Assembly: GCA_937876275.1 (NCBI GenBank)
Contig: CALFIA010000216.1
Span: 1 to 16,467 of the forward strand
Direction of reading: 5' to 3'
DNA length: 16,467 nucleotides
Origin: an uncultured Actinomycetes bacterium
GTDB lineage: Bacteria > Actinomycetota > Actinomycetes > S36-B12
Shown here: in pieces, positions 6,068 through 13,950 of the stretch
Position numbering within the stretch: position 1 is the stretch's first letter
Layout: every line of letters starts with the position of its first letter
Translations under genes and position numbers: made by a program
Notes under the pieces: model-generated
What the model saw: the letters and a program-made list of their open reading frames with translations, nothing else
Told to the model about the DNA's origin: nothing
Databases searched by the model: none

Positions 6068-7177
6068 ATGTCTGACATCCTGATTGGCGGGGCGAAGCGT
6101 GCCCGCCGCGCGTACTCCTTCGATGAGATCGCGATCGCTCCGAGCCGCCGTACGCGTGATCAGTCCGAGGTCTCGACCGCCTGGAACATCGACGCATACC
6201 GCTTCGAGCTTCCGTTCATCGCTGCACCGATGGACTCCGTTGTCAGCCCGGCGAGCGCTCAGGTGCTCGCTTCGCAGGGCACGCTTCCGACCCTGAACGC
6301 CGAGGGTCTCTGGGCGCGCTACGAGGATCCCACCGCTCTGCTCGCCGAGATTGCCTCGCTCGACCCGGCAAAGGTCACTCCGCGCATGCAGGAGATCTAC
6401 TCCGCGCCGGTCAATGCCGAACTCGTTGCCCAGCGCATCGCTGAGATCAAGGCCAGCGGCATCACACTTGCGGTCGGCATGAGCCCGCAGGCGACCGCTG
6501 AGCTCGCGCCGCGTGCTGCTGCGGCAGGTGCTGATCTCATCGTCATTCGCGGCACCACGGTCTCCGCCGAGCACGTGTCGGCATCCGACAACCCGCTGAA
6601 CCTCAAGAAGTACATCTACGAGCTCGACGTTCCCGTCATCGTCGGCGGCTGCGCCACGTACCAGGCTGCACTTCACCTGATGCGCACCGGAGCCGCAGGT
6701 GTTCTCGTCGGCTTCGGCGGCGGCTCCTCGCACACCACCGCCGATGTTCTCGGCGTGCGCGTGCCGATGGCCTCGGCAATCGCCGATGTCGCAGCTGCTC
6801 GCCGCGATTACCTCGACGAGTCCGGTGGCCGCTACGTGCACGTGATCGCTGACGGCTCCACCGGTCGCAGCGGTGACATCGTCAAGGCCTTCGCCTGCGG
6901 CGCAGATGCGGCAATGGTTGGCTCGGTTCTCGCTCGCGCCACCGATGCACCCGGCGGCGGCACCCATTGGGGCGCCGAGGCGTGGCATTCCGAACTTCCG
7001 CGTGGTGATCGCAATGTGATGAAGCAGTCGGGCACCTTTGCCGAGATCCTGCATGGCCCCTCGCGCACGGCTGACGGGACGATGAACATCGCTGGCGCCC
7101 TGCGCAAGGCCATGTCGACTACTGGCTACAGCGATCTCAAGGAATTCCAGCGCGTCGAGATGGTCATCACCGCATGA
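6068..7177 (+). CDS. guaB3: GuaB3 family IMP dehydrogenase-related protein lacking CBS domains and the catalytic cysteine
   Basis: The 369-residue protein is an IMPDH/GMP-reductase barrel with no CBS insert. SFDEIAIAPS (17-26) and AAPMDSVVSPA (52-62) match the family's substrate-binding elements. YLDESGGRYVHVIADG (248-263) and the ending YSDLKEFQRVE match the actinobacterial GuaB3 group as I remember it. The loop equivalent to the catalytic GxGPGSICTT of IMPDH reads GFGGGSSHTT (215-224), so H222 stands where cysteine acts. Cyanobacterial GuaB3 has been reported to be a GMP reductase that keeps a cysteine; whether this version is catalytic is open. Its Shine-Dalgarno AGGA (6060-6063) overlaps the guaB stop codon, which suggests coupled translation, and its own stop overlaps the next start. 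Family placement is secure, activity uncertain. Confidence 0.92.
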   Translation: MSDILIGGAKRARRAYSFDEIAIAPSRRTRDQSEVSTAWNIDAYRFELPFIAAPMDSVVSPASAQVLASQGTLPTLNAEGLWARYEDPTALLAEIASLDPAKVTPRMQEIYSAPVNAELVAQRIAEIKASGITLAVGMSPQATAELAPRAAAAGADLIVIRGTTVSAEHVSASDNPLNLKKYIYELDVPVIVGGCATYQAALHLMRTGAAGVLVGFGGGSSHTTADVLGVRVPMASAIADVAAARRDYLDESGGRYVHVIADGSTGRSGDIVKAFACGADAAMVGSVLARATDAPGGGTHWGAEAWHSELPRGDRNVMKQSGTFAEILHGPSRTADGTMNIAGALRKAMSTTGYSDLKEFQRVEMVITA

Positions 7178-8715
7178 TCGACGGCGGACTTCGCCAACGA
7201 CTGCTCTCGCGAGCGTCGGTCGGCGCGAGTCCGTCCACCCTTGATGTTCTAGACCCGTTCACGGGCCAGGTGTCGTACGAACTGCCTCTCTCGGTCGAGT
7301 CTGATGTTGACGCAGCATTCGACTCTGCTCGTCGCGCTCAGGTGTCATGGTCACGCACGTCAGTGCAGGAACGATCGCGAATCATCCTGCGCTTTCATGA
7401 TCTTGTCCTCGCCCGTCGAGTCGAGATCCTCGATCTGCTGCAATCCGAGACGGGCAAGTGCCGTCGCGATGCCCTCGAAGAGGTTCTCGACGTTGCGCTG
7501 GTGGCGCGTCACTACGCGCGTGATGCGGCTCGGCTGCTTCGCCCGCGCGGTAAGCGAGGCGTATTTCCCGGCCTGGTGAAGGTGCGCGAACTGCACCAGC
7601 CCAAGGGTGTTGTGGGCATCATCGCTCCGTGGAACTACCCGCTGACGCTTGTCTCCGGTGACACCATCCCGGCATTGCTCGCGGGCAACACCGTGGTGAT
7701 CAAGCCCGACACCAAGACGTCACTGACCGCATTGTGGATTCTCGACCTGCTGATCGAGGCTGGGCTGCCGGAGTCAGTAGTGCGCATCGTGCTCGGTGAC
7801 GGACCTGGCGTTGGCGGAATGCTCATCGATCGCGCTGACTACGTGATGTTCACCGGGTCGACAGCAACCGGGCGTCTCGTGGCGCAGAAATGCGGCGCAC
7901 GACTCATCGACTGCTCTCTCGAGCTGGGTGGCAAGAACGCCATGATCGTGCGCGCCGATGCTGACATCACTCGCTCGGCCGAGATCGCCGAGCGCGCGTG
8001 CTTCGCCAACGCGGGCCAGCTGTGCGTGTCGATCGAGCGCATCTATGTCGATGCGAGCATCGTCGACGAGTTCACCGCGGCGCTCGTCGCGCGGGTGAAC
8101 GCCATCATCATGAAGCCCGGGCTCGAGTGGGGTGTGCAGATGGGCACCCTCGTCTCTGTCGATCAGCGCGATCGAGTGCTTGCGCACATCGCCGATGCGG
8201 TGGCCAAGGGTGCGAGTGTTCTGGCCGGCGGCACGGCTCGGCCCGACCTCGGCCCGTACTACGTCGAGCCCACTGTGCTGACCGGCGTGACCTCTGACAT
8301 GGCCTGCTTCGGCGCCGAGACCTTCGGCCCGGTTATCGCGATCACCCCGGTCTCCGGTGACGAGGAAGCCATCGCGCTCGCGAATGCCACCGAGTACGGA
8401 CTCAACGCCTCCGTTCTTTCACGCGATACGCGAGAGGCGGCACGCATCGCTGCGCGACTTCGTGCAGGCACGGTCAACATCAACGAGGGCTTCGCTGCCA
8501 CGTGGGGGAGTACTCGCGCCCCGATGGGTGGCATGGGTGCCAGCGGCAGCGGTCGACGCCATGGCGATGAGGGCCTGCTCAAGTACACCGAGTCGCAGAC
8601 CATTGCCACGGCGCGGCTCATCGGATTCGGTGCGCCGTTCGGCCTGAGCGACGAGCAGTGGGGCGAGACCATGATCACCGCGATGGGTGTCATGAAGCGG
8701 CTCGGGCTGAAATGA
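7174..8715 (+). CDS. NAD(P)-dependent aldehyde dehydrogenase, probable succinate-semialdehyde dehydrogenase (GabD2-like)
   Basis: The 513-residue cytoplasmic enzyme oxidises an aldehyde to its acid with NAD(P)+. Visible family elements are APWNYP (151-156) with oxyanion N154, the cofactor-binding VVIKPD (174-179) with K177, FTGST (226-230), the general base E250 in LELGGKN, the nucleophile C284 in NAGQLC, and ETFGP (382-386). Overall similarity and length fit the actinobacterial succinic-semialdehyde dehydrogenase group, but the substrate cannot be read from motifs. The start ATG (7174) overlaps the guaB3 stop in ATGA, so its translation is probably coupled to guaB3. A link between this enzyme and guanine synthesis is not established; it may simply ride in the operon. 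Confidence 0.9.
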   Translation: MIDGGLRQRLLSRASVGASPSTLDVLDPFTGQVSYELPLSVESDVDAAFDSARRAQVSWSRTSVQERSRIILRFHDLVLARRVEILDLLQSETGKCRRDALEEVLDVALVARHYARDAARLLRPRGKRGVFPGLVKVRELHQPKGVVGIIAPWNYPLTLVSGDTIPALLAGNTVVIKPDTKTSLTALWILDLLIEAGLPESVVRIVLGDGPGVGGMLIDRADYVMFTGSTATGRLVAQKCGARLIDCSLELGGKNAMIVRADADITRSAEIAERACFANAGQLCVSIERIYVDASIVDEFTAALVARVNAIIMKPGLEWGVQMGTLVSVDQRDRVLAHIADAVAKGASVLAGGTARPDLGPYYVEPTVLTGVTSDMACFGAETFGPVIAITPVSGDEEAIALANATEYGLNASVLSRDTREAARIAARLRAGTVNINEGFAATWGSTRAPMGGMGASGSGRRHGDEGLLKYTESQTIATARLIGFGAPFGLSDEQWGETMITAMGVMKRLGLK

Positions 8716-8734
8716 CCCCGCTAGGGTGCCTCTG

Positions 8735-9010
8735 ATGTCGACGACCACTCCCGCCGGTTCGCCGAGCGACCTGCGCACCTACCTCGGGTGGGCAATCGCC
8801 TCGGCGGTTCTGTGCTTCCTGCCCACGGGCTTGGTCGCGGTCTACTTCGCCTGGAAAAGCCAGCAGGCTCTCGACTCCGGGGATCGCGAGATGGCTGCGG
8901 GCCTGGCCCGAAGGGCCCGCCGATGGTTCATCGGCACGGTGATCATCGGTGGCCTGCTCGAGCTCGTGCTGCTGTCAGTGCTCATGGTGCTGGGGGCATT
9001 CGGCGGCTGA
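8735..9010 (+). CDS. Small CD225/dispanin-type two-helix membrane protein
   Basis: The 91-residue product has two hydrophobic helices (about 17-38 and 66-88) joined by a basic loop. CFLPTGLVAVYFAWKSQQAL (27-46) and SGDREMAAGLARRARRW (48-64) carry the CD225 pattern (P-x-G-hydrophobic-A, K, G-D, A..A+.W). Bacterial CD225 proteins are small membrane proteins, often next to stress or envelope genes; their function is mostly unknown. An upstream GTG (8726) would add three residues, but the ATG at 8735 has AGGG (8723-8726) at 8 bases. It lies 19 bases after the aldehyde dehydrogenase and 13 before guaA, inside the same transcription unit. No purine role is known. Confidence 0.88.
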   Translation: MSTTTPAGSPSDLRTYLGWAIASAVLCFLPTGLVAVYFAWKSQQALDSGDREMAAGLARRARRWFIGTVIIGGLLELVLLSVLMVLGAFGG

Positions 9011-9023
9011 GTAGGCTTGTGCG

Positions 9024-10589
9024 GTGACTGATGCGCAGACCGTTCTCGTCGTTGATTTCGGGGCGCAGTACGCCCAGCTGATCGCCCGCCGCGTGCGCGA
9101 GGCACGCGTCTACTCCGAGATCGTTCCGCACACCATCACCGCTGCCGAGGTCGCCGCGAAGAATCCTGCTGCCGTCGTACTCTCCGGCGGGCCGTCCAGT
9201 GTCTACGAAGATGGCGCACCCTCCCTTGACCCGGCGATCCTTGATCTCGGCATCCCCGTCTTCGGCATTTGCTACGGATTCCAGGCGATGGCCAACGCGC
9301 TTGGTGGCACGGTCACTAAGACCGGCCTGCGCGAGTTCGGCGGCACTGAGCTCACGGTCGCAGAGCCCGGCGCATTGTTTGCCGGTCTGCCTGCATCGCA
9401 GAACGTGTGGATGTCGCATGGTGACTGCGTCTCCGTTGCGCCTTCCGGCTTCACCGTCTTGGCCACATCGGCCGGTGCGCCTGTCGCGGCGTTCGAGAAT
9501 GCCGAGCGTCGAATGGCCGGCGTGCAGTACCACCCCGAGGTCAAGCACAGCGACCACGGGCAAGACGTTCTCGTGCACTTCCTCTACGACATCGCCGGTA
9601 TCTCGCCCACCTGGACCATGACCAATGTCATCGACGAGCAGGTCGCGCGTATCAAGGCGCAGGTCGGCAGCGGCTTGGTGATCTGCGGTCTCTCCGGTGG
9701 CGTCGACTCGGCTGTTGCTGCTGCGCTGGTGCAACGTGCCGTCGGCGATCAGCTCACCTGCGTATTCGTCGACCACGGATTGCTGCGCAAGGGCGAAGCC
9801 GAGCAGGTCGAGCGCGACTTCGTGGCGGCAACCGGCGTGAAGCTCGTCGTTGTCGATGCGCAGGAGCGCTTCCTCACGGCACTGGCCGGTGTCAGCGATC
9901 CCGAGACCAAGCGCAAGATCATTGGCCGCGAGTTCATTCGCGTGTTCGAAGATGCGACATCGCAGGTGATCGCCGATGCAGGTGCTCACGGGCAGACCGT
10001 CGATTTCCTGGTGCAAGGCACCTTGTACCCCGATGTCGTGGAATCCGGTGGCGGTTCGGGAACCGCGAATATCAAGAGTCACCACAATGTCGGTGGCCTT
10101 CCAGAAGACATGAAGTTCGCGCTCGTCGAGCCGCTGCGTGCGCTGTTCAAGGACGAAGTCCGACAGGTGGGCCTGGATCTCGGGCTTCCCGAGGAGATCG
10201 TCTGGAGGCAGCCGTTCCCGGGGCCAGGTCTCGCCATTCGCATCGTCGGCGCCATCGATGCCGATCGTCTGTCGATCCTGCGCGAGGCCGACGCCATTGC
10301 ACGTGAGGAGCTCACGGCCGCTGGTCTCGATCGCGAGGTGTGGCAGTTCCCGGTGGTACTGCTTGCCGATGTGCGCTCGGTGGGCGTGCAGGGTGACGGC
10401 CGTACCTATGGTCACCCGGTGGTGCTGCGCCCGGTCTCGAGTGAGGACGCCATGACGGCCGACTGGTCGCGACTGCCTTATGACCTTCTTGCACGCATCT
10501 CGACACGCATCACTAACGAGGTTCCCGAGGTCAATCGCGTTACCTTGGACATCACGAGCAAGCCGCCCGGCACTATCGAGTGGGAGTAG
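9024..10589 (+). CDS. guaA: GMP synthase (glutamine-hydrolysing)
   Basis: The 521-residue enzyme aminates XMP to GMP using ATP and glutamine, following GuaB in the pathway. The N-terminal class I glutamine amidotransferase domain (about 6-195) has the triad C83 (FGICYG), H170 and E172 (YHPE). The ATP pyrophosphatase domain follows with the PP-loop SGGVDS (224-229). The C-terminal dimerisation domain ends SKPPGTIEWE, the family's standard terminus. All catalytic residues are intact. It starts with GTG at 9024 with only a weak Shine-Dalgarno sequence, 13 bases after the CD225 gene, so it probably depends on upstream transcription. Placement a few genes after guaB is typical of actinobacteria. 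Confidence 0.98.
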   Translation: MTDAQTVLVVDFGAQYAQLIARRVREARVYSEIVPHTITAAEVAAKNPAAVVLSGGPSSVYEDGAPSLDPAILDLGIPVFGICYGFQAMANALGGTVTKTGLREFGGTELTVAEPGALFAGLPASQNVWMSHGDCVSVAPSGFTVLATSAGAPVAAFENAERRMAGVQYHPEVKHSDHGQDVLVHFLYDIAGISPTWTMTNVIDEQVARIKAQVGSGLVICGLSGGVDSAVAAALVQRAVGDQLTCVFVDHGLLRKGEAEQVERDFVAATGVKLVVVDAQERFLTALAGVSDPETKRKIIGREFIRVFEDATSQVIADAGAHGQTVDFLVQGTLYPDVVESGGGSGTANIKSHHNVGGLPEDMKFALVEPLRALFKDEVRQVGLDLGLPEEIVWRQPFPGPGLAIRIVGAIDADRLSILREADAIAREELTAAGLDREVWQFPVVLLADVRSVGVQGDGRTYGHPVVLRPVSSEDAMTADWSRLPYDLLARISTRITNEVPEVNRVTLDITSKPPGTIEWE

Positions 10590-10594
10590 CCACG

Positions 10595-10957
10595 ATGAGC
10601 TTTCTGTACAACGTCTTCCTGATCCTGCATTTCGTTGGCCTCGCGGCCATCCTCGGCGGATTTGCCGCTCAGATGAAGTCGCCCGACAAGCACGTCACGA
10701 AGATCATGTACCACGGCACCTTGCTGCAGATCGTGACCGGAGCGTTGATGGTCTTGTTCGCTCAGACCGGCTGGGTTGACGAAGAGCTCAATCAGAGCGT
10801 CATCGGTATCAAGTCACTGATTCTCATTGCGATTCTCGTGATTGCTGTGTGGTCGCGCAAGAAGCCTGCACCTCAGGTGAAGGCGTGGGCCGCGGTAGGC
10901 ATCCTGACCTTCGTCAACATCTGCATCGCCGTGCTGGCGGGAGTTGTCGTCAACTAG
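10595..10957 (+). CDS. Small four-helix integral membrane protein of unknown function
   Basis: I do not recognise the family. The 120-residue product has four predicted membrane helices (about 3-25, 40-58, 68-87 and 96-117), short loops, a basic loop WSRKKPAP (86-93) and a conserved-looking first helix (FLILHFVGLAAILGGFAAQM) with a histidine. Histidines in helix 1 and at H40 could bind a cofactor or metal, but that is speculation. The ATG at 10595 is preferred over an upstream GTG (10580) because GGGAG (10582-10586) precedes it by 8 bases. That site lies within the last codons of guaA, so the two are translated from one message. It is the last rightward gene before a convergent deacetylase gene. 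Confidence 0.85.
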   Translation: MSFLYNVFLILHFVGLAAILGGFAAQMKSPDKHVTKIMYHGTLLQIVTGALMVLFAQTGWVDEELNQSVIGIKSLILIAILVIAVWSRKKPAPQVKAWAAVGILTFVNICIAVLAGVVVN

Positions 10958-10958
10958 A

Positions 10959-10972
10959 AGTGCACTCGCACT
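10959..10972. terminator. Weak hairpin between convergent genes
   Basis: AGTGC (10959-10963) and GCACT (10968-10972) enclose ACTC, with partial extension outward. It occupies the whole 13-base gap between the membrane protein gene and the convergent deacetylase gene. There is no T-run and the stem is only 5 bp, so terminator function is doubtful. Confidence 0.25.
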
Positions 10973-11684
10973 ACTTGTTCACGACCATGAACGCCTCGGC
11001 CAAGCGGCCTTCGGCGAATCCGGCTTCCTGAGCCTGCATCGTCATCCACATGTGCACGCGCTCGCGCACGTCGAAGTCGGGCGGCAGCTGGCTTGCATGC
11101 GCATTGATCGCTTCGAGCTTTGACTCGAACTCATCGGTGATATCGACGTAGGTATTCGGTGTCGGTGAGGCCATGACCCAGATCTCGTTGACCTTCCAGG
11201 CTTCGAGTCCTTCGTCGTTCAGCAGGCTCGCATGCGCGAAGGGATTCTCGGCGTCGGGGTAGATCGCCTGGATCGCTGCCTCGCCGGCGGCCAGGTGATC
11301 CGGGTGCGACGCCTGCAGTCGCTTCCAGTTGCGGTCGGGGGACTGGATCAACATCCGTGCCGGCTTCACCTGGCGGATCACTCGGCAGATATCTCGGCGC
11401 AGTTCATGGGTGACGGCGAGCTCGCCGTCGCGGTAGCCCAGGAAGCGCACGTCGTGCACACCGATTGCCGCGCCGGCGGCAGTTTGCTCCTCGCGGCGGA
11501 TCCGGGGGATTTCCGAGCGGGGGACGTTCGGGTCGAATCCGCCCGCATCGCCGTCGGTGATGATGCAGTAGGTGACCCGATACCCCTCTTGGACCCACTG
11601 GGCGACAGTGCCGGCAGCCCCGAAATCGACGTCATCGGGGTGGGCAGTGACCACCAGGGCGGTGGGGCTCGGCGTGTCGTTCAT
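10971..11684 (-). CDS. PIG-L/LmbE family N-deacetylase
   Basis: The 237-residue product has the two zinc-binding signatures of the family: AHPDDVDF (14-21; ligands H15 and D18, with D17 as likely base) and SHPDH (126-130; ligand H130). These enzymes remove acetyl groups from N-acetylglucosamine-type sugars; relatives include MshB and Mca of mycothiol metabolism. It is shorter than MshB (roughly 300 residues), so a mycothiol role is possible but not indicated, and the substrate is unknown. No signal peptide is present, so it should be cytoplasmic. The ATG at 11684 has a GAGGA ribosome binding site 9 bases upstream. It is divergent from the secreted peptidase gene and convergent with the guaA block. 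Confidence 0.92.
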   Translation of the reverse strand: MNDTPSPTALVVTAHPDDVDFGAAGTVAQWVQEGYRVTYCIITDGDAGGFDPNVPRSEIPRIRREEQTAAGAAIGVHDVRFLGYRDGELAVTHELRRDICRVIRQVKPARMLIQSPDRNWKRLQASHPDHLAAGEAAIQAIYPDAENPFAHASLLNDEGLEAWKVNEIWVMASPTPNTYVDITDEFESKLEAINAHASQLPPDFDVRERVHMWMTMQAQEAGFAEGRLAEAFMVVNK

Positions 11685-11781
11685 GGGGAGATTTCCTCAC
11701 GAGAGGGCAGTTTCCTGCGGGAATCGGGTGGTTAGGAGCCTAGCGTGATGAATTACACCGGTGAGGTTCTTGTCCCCAGTC

Positions 11782-11804
11782 GTAACATCCGTCACTTCCG
11801 TGAC
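11782..11804. promoter_or_regulatory. Tandem GTNAC 9-bp repeats before the secreted peptidase gene
   Basis: Three GTNAC units occur at a strict 9-base period: GTAAC (11782), GTCAC (11791) and GTGAC (11800), the first two followed by (A/T)TCC. The last two also form an inverted repeat (GTCAC-TTCC-GTGAC). Direct repeats of this kind are how OmpR-family regulators bind; MtrA, which controls cell-wall peptidase genes in actinobacteria, uses related GTnAC-type repeats as far as I recall. The repeats end only 5 bases before the ATG, an unusual position. Confidence 0.4.
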
Positions 11805-11809
11805 AGAGT

Positions 11810-13828
11810 ATGAGGGTGCTTCCCCGCCACCGTGGGCAGAACTCTGCCCATCTTCCTCGCCTCCGTGCGCGCCTGTCGCGTCGCCCGGCGTTGGTCGGTG
11901 CCCTCGTGGTCGCATTCATCGCCGGCACCTTGGCGCTGGCTCCCGGGGCCACGGCAGGGAACTCCGGAAACTGGTCGCCGAGTAAGTGGACGGGCGTGCT
12001 GGCCGGCGCCCCGGTTCCTGGCGAAGGACTACCCCCGGCAGCGGTTCCGGCCTTGGCTGCGGCCCAGCCACAAGGCGCCTACGACACTCCACCGGAATAC
12101 GAAGGCCAACTCGTCTGCGATCCGACATCCAAGCCGGGAACGCAGAAACTCGCTGACCTCATCAAGGCTGCTTACGGCCAGGATCAGACGGTATGGATCC
12201 CTCGTGCCTGTGACATTGGCGGCCAAAGCGAGCACAAGGAAGGTCGCGCCCTCGACTGGATGACCTCCGTGCGCGACGCGCAGCAGCGCGCCAATGCCGA
12301 GTCGTTCCTCAACTGGCTGCTCGGTCCGGATCAGTACGGGGTGCCTTACGGAAACGCGATGCGCCTCGGAGTCATGTACATCGGCTGGAACGATCGCATC
12401 TGGCGCGGCTATGACGTCGGCCGTGGCTGGACGGAACTCAAGGGCTGCTTCTCCAAGAGTGAATCAGGCAACGACACCACCTGCCATCGCAATCACATTC
12501 ACATCTCACTGACCTGGGACGGCGCGAGCGGTCGCTCGTCCTTCTGGTCCGGTGTGCCATTCGATGGCCCCTTCTGCGCGCGGCATTCCTCTGGTGCCAC
12601 CACCCCCGACGTTTCAGCGAAGGGCGATCTCATTGCCGTCACGCCATTCGTGGCTCTAGATACGCGCAGTGCGATCGGCGTACAGAAGCGCTGCCGCCTG
12701 CAGCAGGATCGCTGGTCAGGCGATAGCCATCGACTCTTCCCGAAGGTGCTCGGCCAAGGTGGCGTTCCGGCCGATGGTGTGGGCGCAGTCTCTGTTCACA
12801 TCACGGCACTTGCCTCCAATGCCAGTGCCGATGTGCGCGTGTGGGCGCCTGGCCAGAACTCCAGCAACGTAGCTCTCAAGGTGCCGATGAACGGCGACGC
12901 CCAGGCAGACGTCATCGTTCCTGTCGCCAATGACGGCACCATCGCCCTGGCGACAAGCCTCGGCGCCACTGATCTTGTCGTCGAGGTACGCGGCTATTAC
13001 AAGGCCGGCCCAGGTGACGGCTCGAATAAGCCGGTACTTACGGGCTCCGGCAGCTCTCCGGCAGCTCCGCCGGCCGTGACTGATCCGGCACCTGGTGCCA
13101 CGCAGTCTGAGCCGACAGCTGGCCAGGAGTCCTTCAACGCGATCGGGTCGGACGTCGCATACGACTCGGTGGCCTCGGGAGGTCCGTTGCAGCCTGGGGA
13201 GGCACGCACGGTCGATCTCGCGGGGCTTCCGCCGGAAGCGACGTCCGCCCTGGTCGTATTGACCACGCGAAACTCGACCGTAAAGGGTTCGCTCCTGATG
13301 AGTCGTTCGGGCAAGACGACCAACGTCGCCTCTGGCCCGGTGGCAAAGTTCAACTTCCCGAAGGAGCGAGTGAAGTCGTCGGTGATGCTCGTGCCCGTCG
13401 GCTCGGGCAAGCTCACCTTCACTACGTCGAAGGAGAGCGCGGTCGACGTGAAGGTGGAATTGCTGGGCTACTCCGCTGCCACGATCCCGCCGAAGGCAGT
13501 GGGTATCGCTCCGCGCCAGATTCTTCAGGGCAAGTTCGATGCTGGTGAGTCTCAGAACCTCAAGGTCGCGGGAAGCAACGGACTACCAGGCAAGAAGAAG
13601 CTTCGTGCCGTCCTGCTCAAGGTCACCACCAAGAAGGGCACTGTCGACGGCAAGGTCGTCGCCTACCCGGCCAACGGCACAGCGCCGAGTACCCGTTCGG
13701 CGCCAATCGTGCCCAACATCGTGCGCTCGGAGATCGTGCTGGCTCAGACGAACGCCGATGGCGAGATCACGATCTCGGCTTCCGCCGCGGCAAAGGTCAT
13801 CGTCGACGTGATCGGGTACGTGCGCTAG
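11810..13828 (+). CDS. Secreted M15-like (D-Ala-D-Ala carboxypeptidase-type) peptidase with three repeated C-terminal beta domains
   Basis: The 672-residue product has an arginine-rich N-terminus (1-25), one hydrophobic segment (27-45) and a likely cleavage after an alanine near 46-49, so export is expected. A metallopeptidase-like domain (about 98-258) carries SEHKEGRALD (140-149), an exact SxHxxGxAxD motif of the M15 family (ligands H142 and D149), and NHIHIS (228-233), which supplies the third ligand. Peptidoglycan is the likely substrate. Three divergent beta-sandwich modules follow (about 275-398, 441-556, 558-672), each ending in a strand of the type VEVRGYY, VELLGYS or VDVIGYV. A Pro/Ser/Thr linker (400-440) separates the first two. 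No sortase signal or terminal membrane anchor is seen. No good ribosome binding site precedes the ATG at 11810. Confidence 0.85.
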   Translation: MRVLPRHRGQNSAHLPRLRARLSRRPALVGALVVAFIAGTLALAPGATAGNSGNWSPSKWTGVLAGAPVPGEGLPPAAVPALAAAQPQGAYDTPPEYEGQLVCDPTSKPGTQKLADLIKAAYGQDQTVWIPRACDIGGQSEHKEGRALDWMTSVRDAQQRANAESFLNWLLGPDQYGVPYGNAMRLGVMYIGWNDRIWRGYDVGRGWTELKGCFSKSESGNDTTCHRNHIHISLTWDGASGRSSFWSGVPFDGPFCARHSSGATTPDVSAKGDLIAVTPFVALDTRSAIGVQKRCRLQQDRWSGDSHRLFPKVLGQGGVPADGVGAVSVHITALASNASADVRVWAPGQNSSNVALKVPMNGDAQADVIVPVANDGTIALATSLGATDLVVEVRGYYKAGPGDGSNKPVLTGSGSSPAAPPAVTDPAPGATQSEPTAGQESFNAIGSDVAYDSVASGGPLQPGEARTVDLAGLPPEATSALVVLTTRNSTVKGSLLMSRSGKTTNVASGPVAKFNFPKERVKSSVMLVPVGSGKLTFTTSKESAVDVKVELLGYSAATIPPKAVGIAPRQILQGKFDAGESQNLKVAGSNGLPGKKKLRAVLLKVTTKKGTVDGKVVAYPANGTAPSTRSAPIVPNIVRSEIVLAQTNADGEITISASAAAKVIVDVIGYVR

Positions 13829-13931
13829 CTCGACACAGCCCACCCCGGAGTTACTGATTCAGGCACACTCGCTGCCTCCCGGCGGTCAAATGTGCGCCTC
13901 AAGGAACACTCGGCAGGTGCCGGAAGTTCTG

Positions 13932-13950
13932 TGGGGCAATGATGGCCCCA
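13932..13950 (+). other. Small hairpin over the candidate start of the response regulator
   Basis: TGGGGC (13932-13937) and GCCCCA (13945-13950) can pair around a 7-base loop. The left arm holds the only purine-rich candidate ribosome binding site (GGGG, 13933-13936), and the right arm includes the first base of the ATG at 13950. Sequestration of initiation is possible, but the element is short. Confidence 0.3.

Noticed and set aside
5780..7054. Minus-strand open frame (424 codons) opposite guaB and guaB3
   Set aside because: Antisense shadow of two well-supported enzymes; the translation resembles no family and it spans two genes.
8982..10415. Minus-strand open frame (477 codons) opposite guaA
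   Set aside because: Antisense shadow caused by high GC at third positions; guaA is complete with all catalytic residues.
11791..11804. CRP/GlxR-type site
   Set aside because: The family consensus is TGTGA-N6-TCACA; this repeat is TCAC...GTGA, the reverse order, with the wrong spacing.
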